Under the pieces are notes generated by a model, which did not search any database, had not been told where the DNA came from, and saw nothing but the letters and a program-made list of their open reading frames with translations. A DNA stretch of 64,000 nucleotides from Bog-473 sp963725895 (lineage in GTDB: Bacteria; Actinomycetota; Acidimicrobiia; Acidimicrobiales; RAAP-2), in the NCBI GenBank assembly GCA_963725895.1, contig CAVSAJ010000003.1, forward strand, positions 310,001 through 374,000, in the 5' to 3' direction. Every line of letters begins with the position of its first letter. The first letter of the stretch is position 1. Positions 8,932 to 17,900 of the stretch are shown here, in pieces. Both the position numbers and the translations under genes were made by a program.

Positions 8932-9753
8932 ATGAAGTCCCTGGACGCGATGAAGTGGCGGCTCGGCGTCGTGCGGAACATGCTCACCCAATCGCGGCGA
9001 GGGCTCGCCTTCGGCCGTGCGGGTCTGTCCCGGGGTCTCTTGCCGACGGAGGACGGCAGCGAGACGACCGAGCTTGAGGCGTACGTGGATGCTCATGAGA
9101 CCGGCCGGGGGATCTGGAAATGGCAGCACTACCTGCCCATCTATGAGCGGCACTTTGCCAAGTTCAAGGGCACCGATGTTCACGTGGTCGAGATCGGCAT
9201 CTACAGCGGGGGCAGCCTCGACATGTGGCGGGAGTACTTCGGTCCAAGGTGCCACGTCTACGGCGTCGACATCTCGCCCGACTGCCGATCCTATGAGGCC
9301 GAAGGGATCGACATCTTCATCGGTGATCAAGCGGACCCGAGCTTCTGGAAGCGCTTCGTTCGCGAGGTCCCACGGGTAGACATCGTGATCGACGACGGCG
9401 GGCACGAGGCATACCAACAAATCGCCACGCTGGAGGCCCTACTTCCGCACATGCAACCCGGAGGGGTCTATGTGTGCGAGGACATCGTCCATGAGTACAA
9501 CCCGTTCTTGGATTACCTCTTCGGCTTGTCGAGAGGGTTGCACAGTTACAAGCCACAGGGATGGAAGGGGGGAAAGGGCAAAGGTTGGCCCCTCACTGAC
9601 GAGCAACAAGCAATCGAGGCGATCACGCTCTACCCCTACGTATGCGTCATCGAACGGCGCCAGCACCGCGTTGACCGGTTGCGCACCCCGAGGCGGGGGA
9701 CCGAGTGGGCACCCCCCGATTTCTTCAAGGCCGCACGGCATGTCCGCCGCTGA
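8932..9753 (+). CDS. SAM-dependent methyltransferase, MycE/CmcI-like
   Basis: A 273-residue protein from ATG 8932; the longer upstream open frame has no protein-like sequence. VVEIGIYSGGSLDMWREYF is SAM motif I, HVYGVDISPDC motif II, and VDIVIDDGGHEAYQQIATLE the acidic, metal-binding D-D-G-x-H segment seen in the macrolide sugar O-methyltransferase MycE and in cephalosporin hydroxylase-like proteins. GGVYVCEDIVHEYNPF completes the fold. These enzymes are usually magnesium-dependent and methylate sugar hydroxyls. The neighbouring methyltransferases and sulfotransferases fit a sugar-decorating role. Confidence 0.78.
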   Translation: MKSLDAMKWRLGVVRNMLTQSRRGLAFGRAGLSRGLLPTEDGSETTELEAYVDAHETGRGIWKWQHYLPIYERHFAKFKGTDVHVVEIGIYSGGSLDMWREYFGPRCHVYGVDISPDCRSYEAEGIDIFIGDQADPSFWKRFVREVPRVDIVIDDGGHEAYQQIATLEALLPHMQPGGVYVCEDIVHEYNPFLDYLFGLSRGLHSYKPQGWKGGKGKGWPLTDEQQAIEAITLYPYVCVIERRQHRVDRLRTPRRGTEWAPPDFFKAARHVRR

Positions 9754-9790
9754 GTTCGGCGACCTTTGATCCGAGCCGACACCAACCCAC

Positions 9791-10663
9791 CTAGCTTGGA
9801 CCAACTCGACCTGATTGTTCTCTCGCGGGCCAGGGCGACGCCTGTTCCCCTCGTCTCGTCGCGAAACGTTGACTGTTGACATAGAGATGGCGACTGAGTC
9901 TCGTATTCCCAGCGCCAGCCCGAAAGAGAAGTCGAGCCATCAAGCGTCCGGGATAGACCCGAATGGCAGTACCGATAGGCAGCGCGTGCGCTTGTTCGTA
10001 GCGGGTAATGGCTGGTCCCACGAGGGCGTCGAGCTCTCGAGGCTGCGGTGCCGCGTTGCGCGTCCGAGCGATAGCGTCGATGCGTTCGTAGAAGGCGTTT
10101 CGTGCTTCTTGATCACCAAAGTGCGGCTTGCGCCCAACCATGAAGCTCTCGCGCCATGCCATGGTACCTGGCACAACCTTGCGCCAGGACCCATCGTCGA
10201 CGTAGCTCTCCAGTAGCTCTAGTCCGACGTAGGAGCACAGGACCGACCAGGCGTCAGGGTAAAAGCGCCAGCAATCAAAGGGATGCCGATGAACTGGTCC
10301 CTTCGAAGGAGCGATGATTACGACCAAGCCACCTGGGACGAGCACCCGAGCGATTTCTGCGGCCGTGATCCAGAAGTACGGGTTGTGCTCGAACGTCTGA
10401 CCAGAAATAACGACATCGAAACTTTCTCGAGGGAGAGAGTCCCACGAGTAAGGATCGCTGGGAACGAAGTCCACGTTGGATCCCTCGACCAAGTCCAGCC
10501 CCACGTACTCAAAGGCAGGCGGTCCGAATAAGGCGCGGTAGCTCGTGGCCCTGTCGCCCATCGATCCCACATCGAGCACCCGGAGGGATTCAGACTCTCG
10601 GTTCGAAAGGTACGCGTTTCGAAACGCACGCATCTTCTCAAAAGATGAGGGGTGCACGGGCAC
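9791..10663 (-). CDS. Class I SAM-dependent methyltransferase (paralogue 2)
   Basis: A 290-residue paralogue of the protein at 6476-7408. LRVLDVGSMGDRATSYRALF is motif I, VGLDLVEGSNVDFVPSD motif II, and FDVVISGQTFEHNPYFW the acidic segment. HPFDCWRFYPDAWSVLCSYV and SWRKVVPGTMAWRE align closely with the first copy. GTG 10663 is used; GTG 10657 is equally possible, and neither has a clear ribosome site. The two copies face the same way and are separated by the MycE-like gene, so this looks like an old local duplication in which substrates have diverged. Confidence 0.76.
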   Translation of the reverse strand: MPVHPSSFEKMRAFRNAYLSNRESESLRVLDVGSMGDRATSYRALFGPPAFEYVGLDLVEGSNVDFVPSDPYSWDSLPRESFDVVISGQTFEHNPYFWITAAEIARVLVPGGLVVIIAPSKGPVHRHPFDCWRFYPDAWSVLCSYVGLELLESYVDDGSWRKVVPGTMAWRESFMVGRKPHFGDQEARNAFYERIDAIARTRNAAPQPRELDALVGPAITRYEQAHALPIGTAIRVYPGRLMARLLFRAGAGNTRLSRHLYVNSQRFATRRGEQASPWPAREQSGRVGPS

Positions 10664-10866
10664 AAGTTATGCGGCACGAGGAGGCTCGGGTACCCCGATC
10701 GGTAGCGATCAACGAATCCGAGCCACTCGAGACGAGTACATCACCCGATCATCGGGCGAGTCAGAACCCTCGGGCGACGACACCGCGCCACGCAGAGCTC
10801 CAACCCCGCACGTTTGCCGCGGGCACCATCAGATCGTGGGCATGAGACTGTCCACGCCGCACCGCC

Positions 10867-11685
10867 CTACCAGTTCCGCCGCAGCCGGTGGTACGCCCCC
10901 GGCAGCACGGCCCGGAAGACCATGGCGGCGTCGATCAGGCCCGACACGCTGATCTCGAGCGAGGGCCCGCCGGCCCGGGCCAGGATGCGCCGCGACACGC
11001 TGGGCACGCTGCGCTGGGTCAGGCGGGGCGGCCGGCGCAGGCCTCGCCGGAGGGCGCTCAGACCCAGCTCGGTCGCCATGAAGGCGGGGTAGACGACGTG
11101 GAGGTGGACTCCCTTGGGGCCGAGCCGGAAGGAAGTCGACTCGGTGAAGGCCGACAGGGCCGCCTTCGAGGACGGGTAGGCGCCCGGTCCCGGGGAGGGC
11201 AGGCGCCCGCCGTCCGACGACACGTTGACGATGGTGCCTCGGCCGCGTTCGATCATGGAGGGCATCACCGCCAGTGTGGCGGCGACCGGGGCGAAGAAAT
11301 TGACGTCGAAGGTGTGGCGGAAGTCCCTCTCGGCGATGTCGACCAGGCGGACCCCGGGGTCCTGGGCGGCGTTGTTGACCAGCAGGTCGATGGGCCCGAG
11401 CGTCGCGGTCACCTGGTCGAGGGCCCGCCGAAGTGCGGTGGTGTCAGCGACGTCGCAGGTGATGGTGGTCGAGGCGGCGGAGTGGAGGCGCAGCTCGCCG
11501 GCGAGGAACTCGAGGCGCCCGGTGCTCCGGGCCAGCCCGACGACGGTGGCGCCGGCCCGGGCCAGGTCCCGGCAGAGTTGGGCGCCGAGGCCCGCCGAAG
11601 CCCCGGTCACCACGGCCACCTGCCCGCGGTAGCGCCCACCGAAGTCGGGAGGGCGCGCCGACGCGGCGAAGGGGGTGCGGGTCAT
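10867..11685 (-). CDS. Short-chain dehydrogenase/reductase
   Basis: A 272-residue classical SDR. VTGASAGLGAQL (about residues 26-37) is the glycine-rich NAD(P) loop, LLVNNAAQDPG the N-N-A-A element, VNVSSDGG carries the catalytic Ser, and AYPSSKAAL the Y-x-x-x-K pair. The C-terminal 60 residues are basic and hydrophobic and may contact membrane, as in SDRs acting on lipid or steroid-like substrates. It starts 8 bp after the stop of an SCP2-domain gene, so both are one operon. A lipid or sterol-like substrate is suggested by that partner but not shown. Confidence 0.84.
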   Translation of the reverse strand: MTRTPFAASARPPDFGGRYRGQVAVVTGASAGLGAQLCRDLARAGATVVGLARSTGRLEFLAGELRLHSAASTTITCDVADTTALRRALDQVTATLGPIDLLVNNAAQDPGVRLVDIAERDFRHTFDVNFFAPVAATLAVMPSMIERGRGTIVNVSSDGGRLPSPGPGAYPSSKAALSAFTESTSFRLGPKGVHLHVVYPAFMATELGLSALRRGLRRPPRLTQRSVPSVSRRILARAGGPSLEISVSGLIDAAMVFRAVLPGAYHRLRRNW

Positions 11686-11693
11686 GGGGCGGC

Positions 11694-12149
11694 TCAGGCG
11701 CCCTGGTCGGTCAACCCCTCGAGGGTCGCCCCGAGTCGGGCCGCCGCAGCCGCGAGGACGTCCTGGCCCGCCACGAGCGCCGCCAGGTCGCCGCGCACCC
11801 GGACCCGGCCCGCGGCCAGGGCGTCGGCGGGGTCGAGCTGCCCGCGGGCCATCGCCAGCGCCTCGGGGTAGCCGAGGACGATGGTGGCCGTGCCCGCGTG
11901 CTCGCCGCCGGGGTCGAGCGCCAGGTGGGCCCGCCCGTCTGCCACCGAGAGCACGACACGCACCTCGTCACCCCCGTCCTGCGCGCGCACCTCCGCGGGG
12001 ACACCCGTCACCACCTGGACGACGCTGAACGTCCCGTCTGCCGCGGCGAGCGAGCCGGCGCCCGCGGCGGCCACGGCGTCGCTCAGGTCGAGCGCGCTGA
12101 GGGCAGCATCGAAGCTGCGCACCCAGTCCGGCGAGAGGTAACGGGCCAT
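11694..12149 (-). CDS. SCP2-type sterol/lipid-binding domain protein
   Basis: A 151-residue protein from ATG 12149 (MARYLSPDWVRSFDAALSAL). The upstream in-frame extension is arginine- and proline-rich and is not used. The fold is that of SCP2: an N-terminal helix, then VVQVVTGVPAEVRA, VRVVLSVADGRAHLALDPG and ATIVLGYPEALAMARGQLDP, ending in a segment with VRGDLAALVAGQDVL. Such proteins bind lipids or acyl-CoA-like ligands in a hydrophobic tunnel. The gene is 8 bp upstream of, and co-directional with, an SDR gene, so it may hand a ligand to that enzyme. Confidence 0.72.
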   Translation of the reverse strand: MARYLSPDWVRSFDAALSALDLSDAVAAAGAGSLAAADGTFSVVQVVTGVPAEVRAQDGGDEVRVVLSVADGRAHLALDPGGEHAGTATIVLGYPEALAMARGQLDPADALAAGRVRVRGDLAALVAGQDVLAAAAARLGATLEGLTDQGA

Positions 12150-12288
12150 GGCAGGGATCAGTGTGGCGCGGCGGAGTTGGGGGTGCGTCTGGCGCGGGCT
12201 GCGAAAAGGCGGGACCGCCCTGGGAAAGGGCTGGACCGAGACAGGCAACGAGGGGCGCAGCCTGCGTGCGCCGAGGCGCGCCGTGTCG

Positions 12289-13215
12289 TCAGCCCGCGGC
12301 CTCGGCCTCTTCGGCGGTCTTCTTGGACCGGCCCAGGATCTTGCGTCCGAGCCAAGCCACCGGGTCGTAGCGTGCGTCGACCACCCGCTCCTTCATCGGG
12401 ATGATGCCGTTGTCGGTGATCTTGATGTGCTCGGGGCAGACCTCGGTGCAGCACTTGGTGATGTTGCACATGCCGAGCCCCTTGTCGTGGGCGAGTTCGC
12501 GGCGGTCGTTGACGTCGAGCGGATGCATCTCGAGCTCGGCGAAGCGGATGAAGAAGCGCGGGCCGGCGTACTTGGGCTTGTTGTCCTCGTGGTCGCGGAT
12601 GACGTGGCAGACGTTCTGGCACATGAAGCACTCGATGCACTTGCGGAACTCCTGGCCGCGCTCGACGTCCACCTGCATCATCCGGTAGCCGCCCTCGGGC
12701 TCGGGCCCCGGCTTGAAGGCCGGGATCGTCTTGGCCACCTCGTAGTTGAAGGAGACGTCGGTGACGAGGTCGCGGATGATGGGGAAGGTCTTCATGGGCG
12801 CAACGGTCACCGGTTGGCCTTCGGGGAGCGTGTCCATGCGCGTCATGCACATGAGGCGCGGCAACCCGTTGATCTCGGCCGAGCACGAGCCGCATTTTCC
12901 GGCCTTGCAGTTCCAGCGGCACGCCAGGTCCGGCGCGTCCGCGGCCTGGATGCGGTGGATGACGTCGAGCACCACCTCGCCTTCGACGGCGGGCATGACG
13001 TAGTCGGTGAGCTCGCCGCCTTCGGGGTCGCCGCGCCAGACGCGCATCGTGACGGTCCCGCTGCCCGCCGCGTCGCCGGCGGGGGTCTCGGTGGCCGCCA
13101 CGGTGTCTGTGGTGCCGGTCTCGCTGGTCGCGCCGCGTGCGGCGCCGGACTCCCCGGTCGCCACGGTGCCGGGGGCGGGCTCGCTCGCAGCGTCGGCCCT
13201 GTCAGTGTCGGACAC
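12289..13215 (-). CDS. sdhB: Succinate dehydrogenase iron-sulfur subunit
   Basis: A 308-residue protein with all three cluster motifs of SdhB: CRWNCKAGKCGSC (2Fe-2S), then CIECFMCQNVC and CNITKCCTEVCPEHIK (the 4Fe-4S and 3Fe-4S ligands). It passes electrons from the flavin in SdhA to quinone at the membrane. The first 50 residues are a low-complexity Ala/Thr/Glu stretch not found in typical SdhB, so the real start may be an internal one close to VTMRVWRGDPEGG. It is the last gene of the operon sdhC-sdhA-sdhB, 3 bp after the sdhA stop. Confidence 0.93.
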   Translation of the reverse strand: MSDTDRADAASEPAPGTVATGESGAARGATSETGTTDTVAATETPAGDAAGSGTVTMRVWRGDPEGGELTDYVMPAVEGEVVLDVIHRIQAADAPDLACRWNCKAGKCGSCSAEINGLPRLMCMTRMDTLPEGQPVTVAPMKTFPIIRDLVTDVSFNYEVAKTIPAFKPGPEPEGGYRMMQVDVERGQEFRKCIECFMCQNVCHVIRDHEDNKPKYAGPRFFIRFAELEMHPLDVNDRRELAHDKGLGMCNITKCCTEVCPEHIKITDNGIIPMKERVVDARYDPVAWLGRKILGRSKKTAEEAEAAG

Positions 13216-13218
13216 GGC

Positions 13219-15039
13219 TCAGTTCCCTTCCTCGAACAGCTTGCGCAGCTCGTCGGGCATCTGGGGCAGCGGTTCGGGCGCGATGGCGATCGGCGCCAGG
13301 TAGCCGCGCTCGCCCGTCTGGTGCTGGACGAAGTTGACCTTGGCCATCTCGGGATCGGGTCCCGGGTAGTCCTCGCGCGTGTGGCCGCCGCGCGACTCGG
13401 TGCGGTTGAGCGCGCCCTGGGTCACCCCGAAGGCCGTGGTGATCATGGACGGCAGGTCCGTGGCCAGGTTCCATCCGGGGTTGTAGGCACGCCCGCCCTT
13501 CACCTGCACCTTCGCCGTCTTCTGCCTGAGGTCCTCGAGCTTGACGAGGGCCTCCTCGAGCTCGGGCCCGGTGCGGATGATGCCGACCAGCGTCTGCATC
13601 GTCTCTTGCAGCTCGTGGTGGACGTCGTAGGGGTTGAGGCCGTCCTCGCGCCCGAAGGGCGCAAAGGCATCGTCGATCACCGACGCGATCGCCGCCGGGT
13701 CGATGGTGGGCGTCCCGGCGCGGCTCTCCGCGAAGTCGGCCGCGCCGAGACCGGCCCGGCGTCCGAACACGATCAGGTCGGAGAGCGAGTTGCCGCCCAG
13801 GCGGTTGGAACCGTGCATGCCCCCTCCCACCTCGCCCGCGGCGTAGAGGCCGGGCACCGTTGCCGCCTGCGTCTCGGGGTCGACGCGCACGCCGCCCATC
13901 ATGTAGTGGCACGTCGGGCCGACTTCCATGGGCTCGGCCGTGATGTCGACGCCCGCCAGCTCCATGAACTGGTGGTACATCGAGGGGAGGCGGCGACGGA
14001 TGTACTCGGGCGTGCGACGCGACGCGATGTCCAAGTAGACGCCGCCGTGCGGGCTGCCCCGGCCCGCCTTCACCTCGGAGTTGATGGCGCGGGCGACCTC
14101 GTCGCGCGGCAACAGGTCGGGCGTGCGGCGGTTGTTGATGTGGTCGTCGTACCAGGCGTCGGCTTCCTCTTCGGTCTCCGCCGTCTCGGCCCGGAACATC
14201 GGTGCCACGTAGTTGAACATGAAACGGGTGCCCTCGGAGTTGCGCAGCACGCCGCCGTCGCCGCGCACGCCCTCGGTGACGAGGATGCCGCGCACCGAGA
14301 GTGGCCAGACCATCCCGGTCGGGTGGAACTGGACGAACTCCATGTCGATCACGTCCGCGCCGGCCCAGATCGCCATGGCGTGGCCGTCGCCCACGGATTC
14401 CCACGAGTTGGAGGTGTACATCCAGGCCTTGCCGATGGAGCCCGTCGCCAGCACCACCGCCTTGGCGGTGAAGACGTGCATCTCGCCGGTGGCCCGCATG
14501 TAGCCCACCGCGCCCGAGACGCGGCCCTCGGCGTCGGTGAGCAGCCGGAGGATCTTGCACTCCATGAACACGTCGGTGCCCATGGAGACGACCTTCTGCT
14601 GGAGGGTGCGGATCAGCTCGAGCCCGGTGCGGTCGCCCACGTGGGCCAGGCGGGCGTAGCGGTGGCCGCCGAAGTCGCGCTGGGAGATGCGCCCGTCGGG
14701 GGTGCGGTCGAACAGCGCCCCCCAGCGCTCGAGCTCGTAGACGCGCTCGGGTGCCTCCTGGGCGTGGATCTGGGCCATGCGCCAGTTGTTCAGCATCTTG
14801 CCGCCGCGCATGGTGTCGCGGAAGTGGACCTGCCAGTTGTCCTCCTCCCACACGTTGCCCATGGAGGCCGCCATGCCACCCTCGGCCATGACCGTGTGCG
14901 CCTTGCCGAGCAGCGACTTGCAGATGACCGCGGTGCGCAAGCCGCGTTCCTTCGCCTCGATGGTGGCGCGCAGTCCCGCGCCGCCGGCGCCGATGACGAT
15001 GACGTCGTAGTCGTGGGTCTCGTAGTCGGGTTGTGCCAT
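13219..15039 (-). CDS. sdhA: Succinate dehydrogenase flavoprotein subunit
   Basis: A 606-residue flavoprotein that oxidises succinate to fumarate. VIVIGAGGAGLRATIEA (residues 14-30) binds the FAD ADP part, LLGKAHTVMAEGGMAA carries the His of the covalent flavin site (H48), and GLYAAGEVGGGMHGSNRLGG with NSLSDLIVFGR is the C-terminal FAD segment. The length and motifs match the Sdh1-type flavoprotein of mycobacteria and other actinobacteria. It lies between sdhC (52 bp upstream) and sdhB (3 bp downstream) on one transcript. A very long open frame on the opposite strand is only its shadow. Confidence 0.95.
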   Translation of the reverse strand: MAQPDYETHDYDVIVIGAGGAGLRATIEAKERGLRTAVICKSLLGKAHTVMAEGGMAASMGNVWEEDNWQVHFRDTMRGGKMLNNWRMAQIHAQEAPERVYELERWGALFDRTPDGRISQRDFGGHRYARLAHVGDRTGLELIRTLQQKVVSMGTDVFMECKILRLLTDAEGRVSGAVGYMRATGEMHVFTAKAVVLATGSIGKAWMYTSNSWESVGDGHAMAIWAGADVIDMEFVQFHPTGMVWPLSVRGILVTEGVRGDGGVLRNSEGTRFMFNYVAPMFRAETAETEEEADAWYDDHINNRRTPDLLPRDEVARAINSEVKAGRGSPHGGVYLDIASRRTPEYIRRRLPSMYHQFMELAGVDITAEPMEVGPTCHYMMGGVRVDPETQAATVPGLYAAGEVGGGMHGSNRLGGNSLSDLIVFGRRAGLGAADFAESRAGTPTIDPAAIASVIDDAFAPFGREDGLNPYDVHHELQETMQTLVGIIRTGPELEEALVKLEDLRQKTAKVQVKGGRAYNPGWNLATDLPSMITTAFGVTQGALNRTESRGGHTREDYPGPDPEMAKVNFVQHQTGERGYLAPIAIAPEPLPQMPDELRKLFEEGN

Positions 15040-15091
15040 GGCTGTCCTGGTCCCTCGCGTCCTTGTGTGCTCCGTCGCGTCCCGGTGTGCC

Positions 15092-15940
15092 CTAGAAGTG
15101 GAAGCCGGGGTCGTGGATGGTCCCGCTCGCCACCAGACGCACGTAGAGGTCGGCGATGGCGACGCCGAAGAGGCTGATCCAGGCGATGCGCATGTGGTTG
15201 GCGTTGAGTGGTGTCACGAACTTCCAGAGCTTGTAACGAGTCGGGTGCTTGGCGAAGGACTTGACCTGGCCGCCGCAGAAGTGCCGGCAGGCGTGGCACG
15301 AGAGCGAGTAGAGCCACAAGAAGGTGGCGTTGGCGACGAGGATCACGGTGCCGACGCTGATGCCGATGTGGAAGTGCACGACCCCGTTGACGAGGTAGGG
15401 CTGGCGGAAGGCGAGGACGGCGTCGTAGGTGAGGATGCAGTTGAAGATGAGCAGGAGCCAGAAGAAGTATCGGTGGACGTTCTGCAGGATCAGCGGGAAA
15501 CGCGACTCGCCGCTGTAGCTGCCGTGGGCGTCGGCCACCGCGCACGCCGGCGGCGACCACCAGAAGGAGCGATAGTAGGCCTTGCGGTAGTAATAGCAGG
15601 TGAGCCGGAACCCGAGCGGGAAGATGAGGATCAGCAGTGCCGGTGAGTAGTTCCAGAAGGGCAGTGTCCCGAACGAGTGGCTGCCCGGCACGCAGCTGTT
15701 GGCGATGCAGGGGGAGTAGAAGGGCGAGATCAGGTCCCGGTTGAGCGCAATGCCCGCGTAGTAGTCCTTGCCGACGAAGGCGGCCCAGGTGGAGTAGACG
15801 ACGAAGGCGGTCAACACCGCCACGGTGACGGCCGGCTCTACCCACCAGGTGTCGTTGCGCAGGGTCGGCTGGTCCGGCCCGCCCCGGGCCGTCCCGATGG
15901 CGACGGGTGTCGCGGTCACGCCTTCGGCCGTTGTCGTCAC
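15092..15940 (-). CDS. sdhC: Succinate dehydrogenase membrane anchor, Sdh1 type
   Basis: A 282-residue membrane protein with about five hydrophobic spans, matching in length and gene order the membrane subunit next to mycobacterial Sdh1 (the Rv0249c type) rather than the short SdhC/SdhD pair. Cysteines and histidines are unusually dense at the membrane edge: C78, C83 and H88 in SPCIANSCVPGSH, and CHACRHFC at residues 215-222. From memory, the mycobacterial Sdh1 complex holds a membrane-embedded Rieske-type cluster in this subunit; these residues are the natural ligand candidates here. First gene of the operon, divergent from a LysR gene. Confidence 0.85.
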   Translation of the reverse strand: MTTTAEGVTATPVAIGTARGGPDQPTLRNDTWWVEPAVTVAVLTAFVVYSTWAAFVGKDYYAGIALNRDLISPFYSPCIANSCVPGSHSFGTLPFWNYSPALLILIFPLGFRLTCYYYRKAYYRSFWWSPPACAVADAHGSYSGESRFPLILQNVHRYFFWLLLIFNCILTYDAVLAFRQPYLVNGVVHFHIGISVGTVILVANATFLWLYSLSCHACRHFCGGQVKSFAKHPTRYKLWKFVTPLNANHMRIAWISLFGVAIADLYVRLVASGTIHDPGFHF

Positions 15941-16040
15941 TCGTACCTCCTCGGAGCCCAGGTCAGCCCCAGCCTCGGGCTCAGCGGTCGTACCCTACGG
16001 TCCTCTCTCGAGGATCGTCAAAGACATAAAAGACATGGAG

Positions 16041-16061
16041 TTGAGAGCGATAAGCTCTCAA
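16041..16061. promoter_or_regulatory. Perfect inverted repeat, probable LysR-regulator site
   Basis: TTGAGAGC at 16041-16048 and GCTCTCAA at 16054-16061 form a perfect 8-base inverted repeat with a 5-base spacer. It ends two bases before the GTG start of the LysR gene and lies about 100 bases upstream of the divergent sdh operon. The repeat is in the size range of LysR boxes and would cover the gene's own translation start region. Confidence 0.55.
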
Positions 16062-16063
16062 TC

Positions 16064-16966
16064 GTGCAGCTGCACCAGCTGGCAGACGCCCTGGCGGTGG
16101 CCGAGGAGGGGAGCTTCACCCGCGCCGCCGACCGGCTGCACTTGGCCCAGCCCTCGCTCTCGCGCCAGGTGCGCCTGCTCGAACAGGAGTTGGGCGTCGT
16201 GCTCTTCAACCGCGGCCCGGGCCAGGGGCCGGTGACCCTCACCCCCGACGGCGCCGCGCTGGTGCCGTTCATGCAGCGCGTGCTGGCCGACGTGGAGGCG
16301 GCCGGCGCCGAGGCGCGGGCGCTGTCGGGGATGGCCCGGGGCCGCCTCTCGGTGGGGGCCACCCCCAGCCTGATCACCAGCGCACTGGCGCCCGCGCTCG
16401 TCGCGTTCCACGCGGGCCACCCCGGCATCGACCTCGCCGTGGTGGAGGCGGGGTCACACCAGCTGGTGCCCCAGGTGGCCGCGGGCGAGGTCGACCTGGC
16501 CCTGGTGGTGCTGCCGGTCACGGACCCCTTGGTGGAGACGACCCCGCTCTTCGACGACCCCCTGGTCCTCGCGACCGCGCCCGACCACCCCTTCGCCTCG
16601 CGCCGCCGCGTACGGGTGCGCGACCTCGACGGGCTCGACCTGGTGATGTTCCGCGAGGGCTACGACCTGCGGGTGGTCACCCTCGATGCCTGCGCGGCGG
16701 CGGGGGTCGAGCCGCATCTCGTCAGCGAGGGCGGTGAGATGGCGGGCGTCCTCTCCTTCGTGGCCGCCGGTCTGGGTGCCGCCGTGGTGCCTGCCATCGC
16801 GCTGCCTCGCGACGGCTCCTTGGCCGGCATCCCCTTCGCAGCGCCGACGCTCAGCCGCACCATCGCGTTGGCCCAACGGGGAGACCGTGCCCTGGCCCGC
16901 CCCGCCCGCGCCCTGGCCGATCAGCTCGTGGCACGCCACTCCATGCCACGGGACGAGACGGCCTGA
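16064..16966 (+). CDS. LysR-family transcriptional regulator
   Basis: A 300-residue protein from GTG 16064. Residues 1-60 form the winged helix-turn-helix: VQLHQLADALAVAEEGSF, then TRAADRLHLAQPSLSRQVR and LLEQELGVVLFNRG. The rest is the two-lobed effector domain, with GRLSVGATPSLITSALAPAL and LDLVMFREGYDLRVVTLDAC. No ribosome site fits before GTG 16064, because the inverted repeat occupies that place; a leaderless message is possible. Divergence from sdhC-sdhA-sdhB, 123 bp apart, makes the sdh operon the most likely target besides itself. Confidence 0.88.
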   Translation: MQLHQLADALAVAEEGSFTRAADRLHLAQPSLSRQVRLLEQELGVVLFNRGPGQGPVTLTPDGAALVPFMQRVLADVEAAGAEARALSGMARGRLSVGATPSLITSALAPALVAFHAGHPGIDLAVVEAGSHQLVPQVAAGEVDLALVVLPVTDPLVETTPLFDDPLVLATAPDHPFASRRRVRVRDLDGLDLVMFREGYDLRVVTLDACAAAGVEPHLVSEGGEMAGVLSFVAAGLGAAVVPAIALPRDGSLAGIPFAAPTLSRTIALAQRGDRALARPARALADQLVARHSMPRDETA

Positions 16967-17015
16967 CGCGTTCTCCACGGGGCGGTCTCGCGGTCGGACC
17001 GCGCGTGAGGCTCCT

Positions 17016-17837
17016 TCAGGAGCCGAACTCGTAGCCGTGCCGCTCGACGATCACGGCGTCGCGCCGGCGCACGAGCTCCCTCGTTGTGTCGTCGTAGTAC
17101 TCCCAGTAGGGCTTGTGCTCCGAACGATTGACCGGCCGTGCGGCCCGGTCGCGCACCTTCTGCTCGAGCGCCTCGTCGACGACGCAGCCGGCGGCACGCG
17201 TCGCCGCGAGCAGGTCGTCGGCCAAGTGCTCGAACCGGATCATCGCCTGGGGGAGGTAGTTCTCCGACACGGCCGCCTTGAGATCCGATTCCGTCGCCGC
17301 GCCGAGGACGGAGTTCAGGTCGGACGTGTACACATCGCAGTAGCGATAGGTCGCGAATCCAGCGACGCGACGCATCCGGGTGGCCCCGAACGCAGGCTCG
17401 AACTGAGCGGCGCGCCAGGGCGTGTGCACGTCGACGAGCCATCTCCGGAACTTCTCGGGGGAGTGCGGCTCGGAGTAGTGCGCACGCCAGCGCCCGGTCG
17501 GCTTGGTGGCCGCGTGCACGAGGGGGCCAAGACGAGGCAGTTGCCGGCGGGCGGCGGCAAGGTTCCGTTGCGTGGCTTTCTTGCGCATCTTTCCCTCCCC
17601 CTGGCAGCCGTAGGACCACAGCGAGACGTAGAGGTCCCACGGGTTGCGAATGGAGCCGAACACGAACTTGGAGCGCTCTTGGTCGAGCAGCCGGCCGTGC
17701 TTGGCGCCGACGACCTGCGCGCCGAACAGGTCGCTCAGGGTCGAGACGATGAACGTCGAACCCGTCTTCTGGAGCGCGAGATAGACGAACGTGTCCGACT
17801 CCACTGGCACGGTCCGACACCGTACAAGGACGTGCAA
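17016..17837 (-). CDS. Sulfotransferase-like protein, tandem copy B
   Basis: The frame is open from TTG 17837 (273 residues), but the GTG codons encoding V11 and V13 just before ESDTFVYLALQ are more plausible starts. FVYLALQKTGSTF is the PAPS 5'-phosphate loop and VFGSIRNPWDLYVSLW the 3'-phosphate motif of sulfotransferases. IRFEHLADDLLAA and KPYWEYYDDTTRELV near the end also match the family. It is a close tandem duplicate of the gene at 17901-18734. Substrate unknown; neighbouring methyltransferases point to a glycan or glycolipid. Confidence 0.75.
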   Translation of the reverse strand: MHVLVRCRTVPVESDTFVYLALQKTGSTFIVSTLSDLFGAQVVGAKHGRLLDQERSKFVFGSIRNPWDLYVSLWSYGCQGEGKMRKKATQRNLAAARRQLPRLGPLVHAATKPTGRWRAHYSEPHSPEKFRRWLVDVHTPWRAAQFEPAFGATRMRRVAGFATYRYCDVYTSDLNSVLGAATESDLKAAVSENYLPQAMIRFEHLADDLLAATRAAGCVVDEALEQKVRDRAARPVNRSEHKPYWEYYDDTTRELVRRRDAVIVERHGYEFGS

Positions 17838-17900
17838 CAGCCTTCCAAAGGCTGGTTTTCGCGACGACCTCGCTCCGCTGTCGCGGCGACTTTGCTCGCG

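Noticed and set aside
12148..15177. A 1009-residue plus-strand open frame opposite sdhA and sdhB
   Set aside because: It mirrors the third-codon GC bias of the sdh genes, has no family motif, and the minus-strand proteins are unmistakable.
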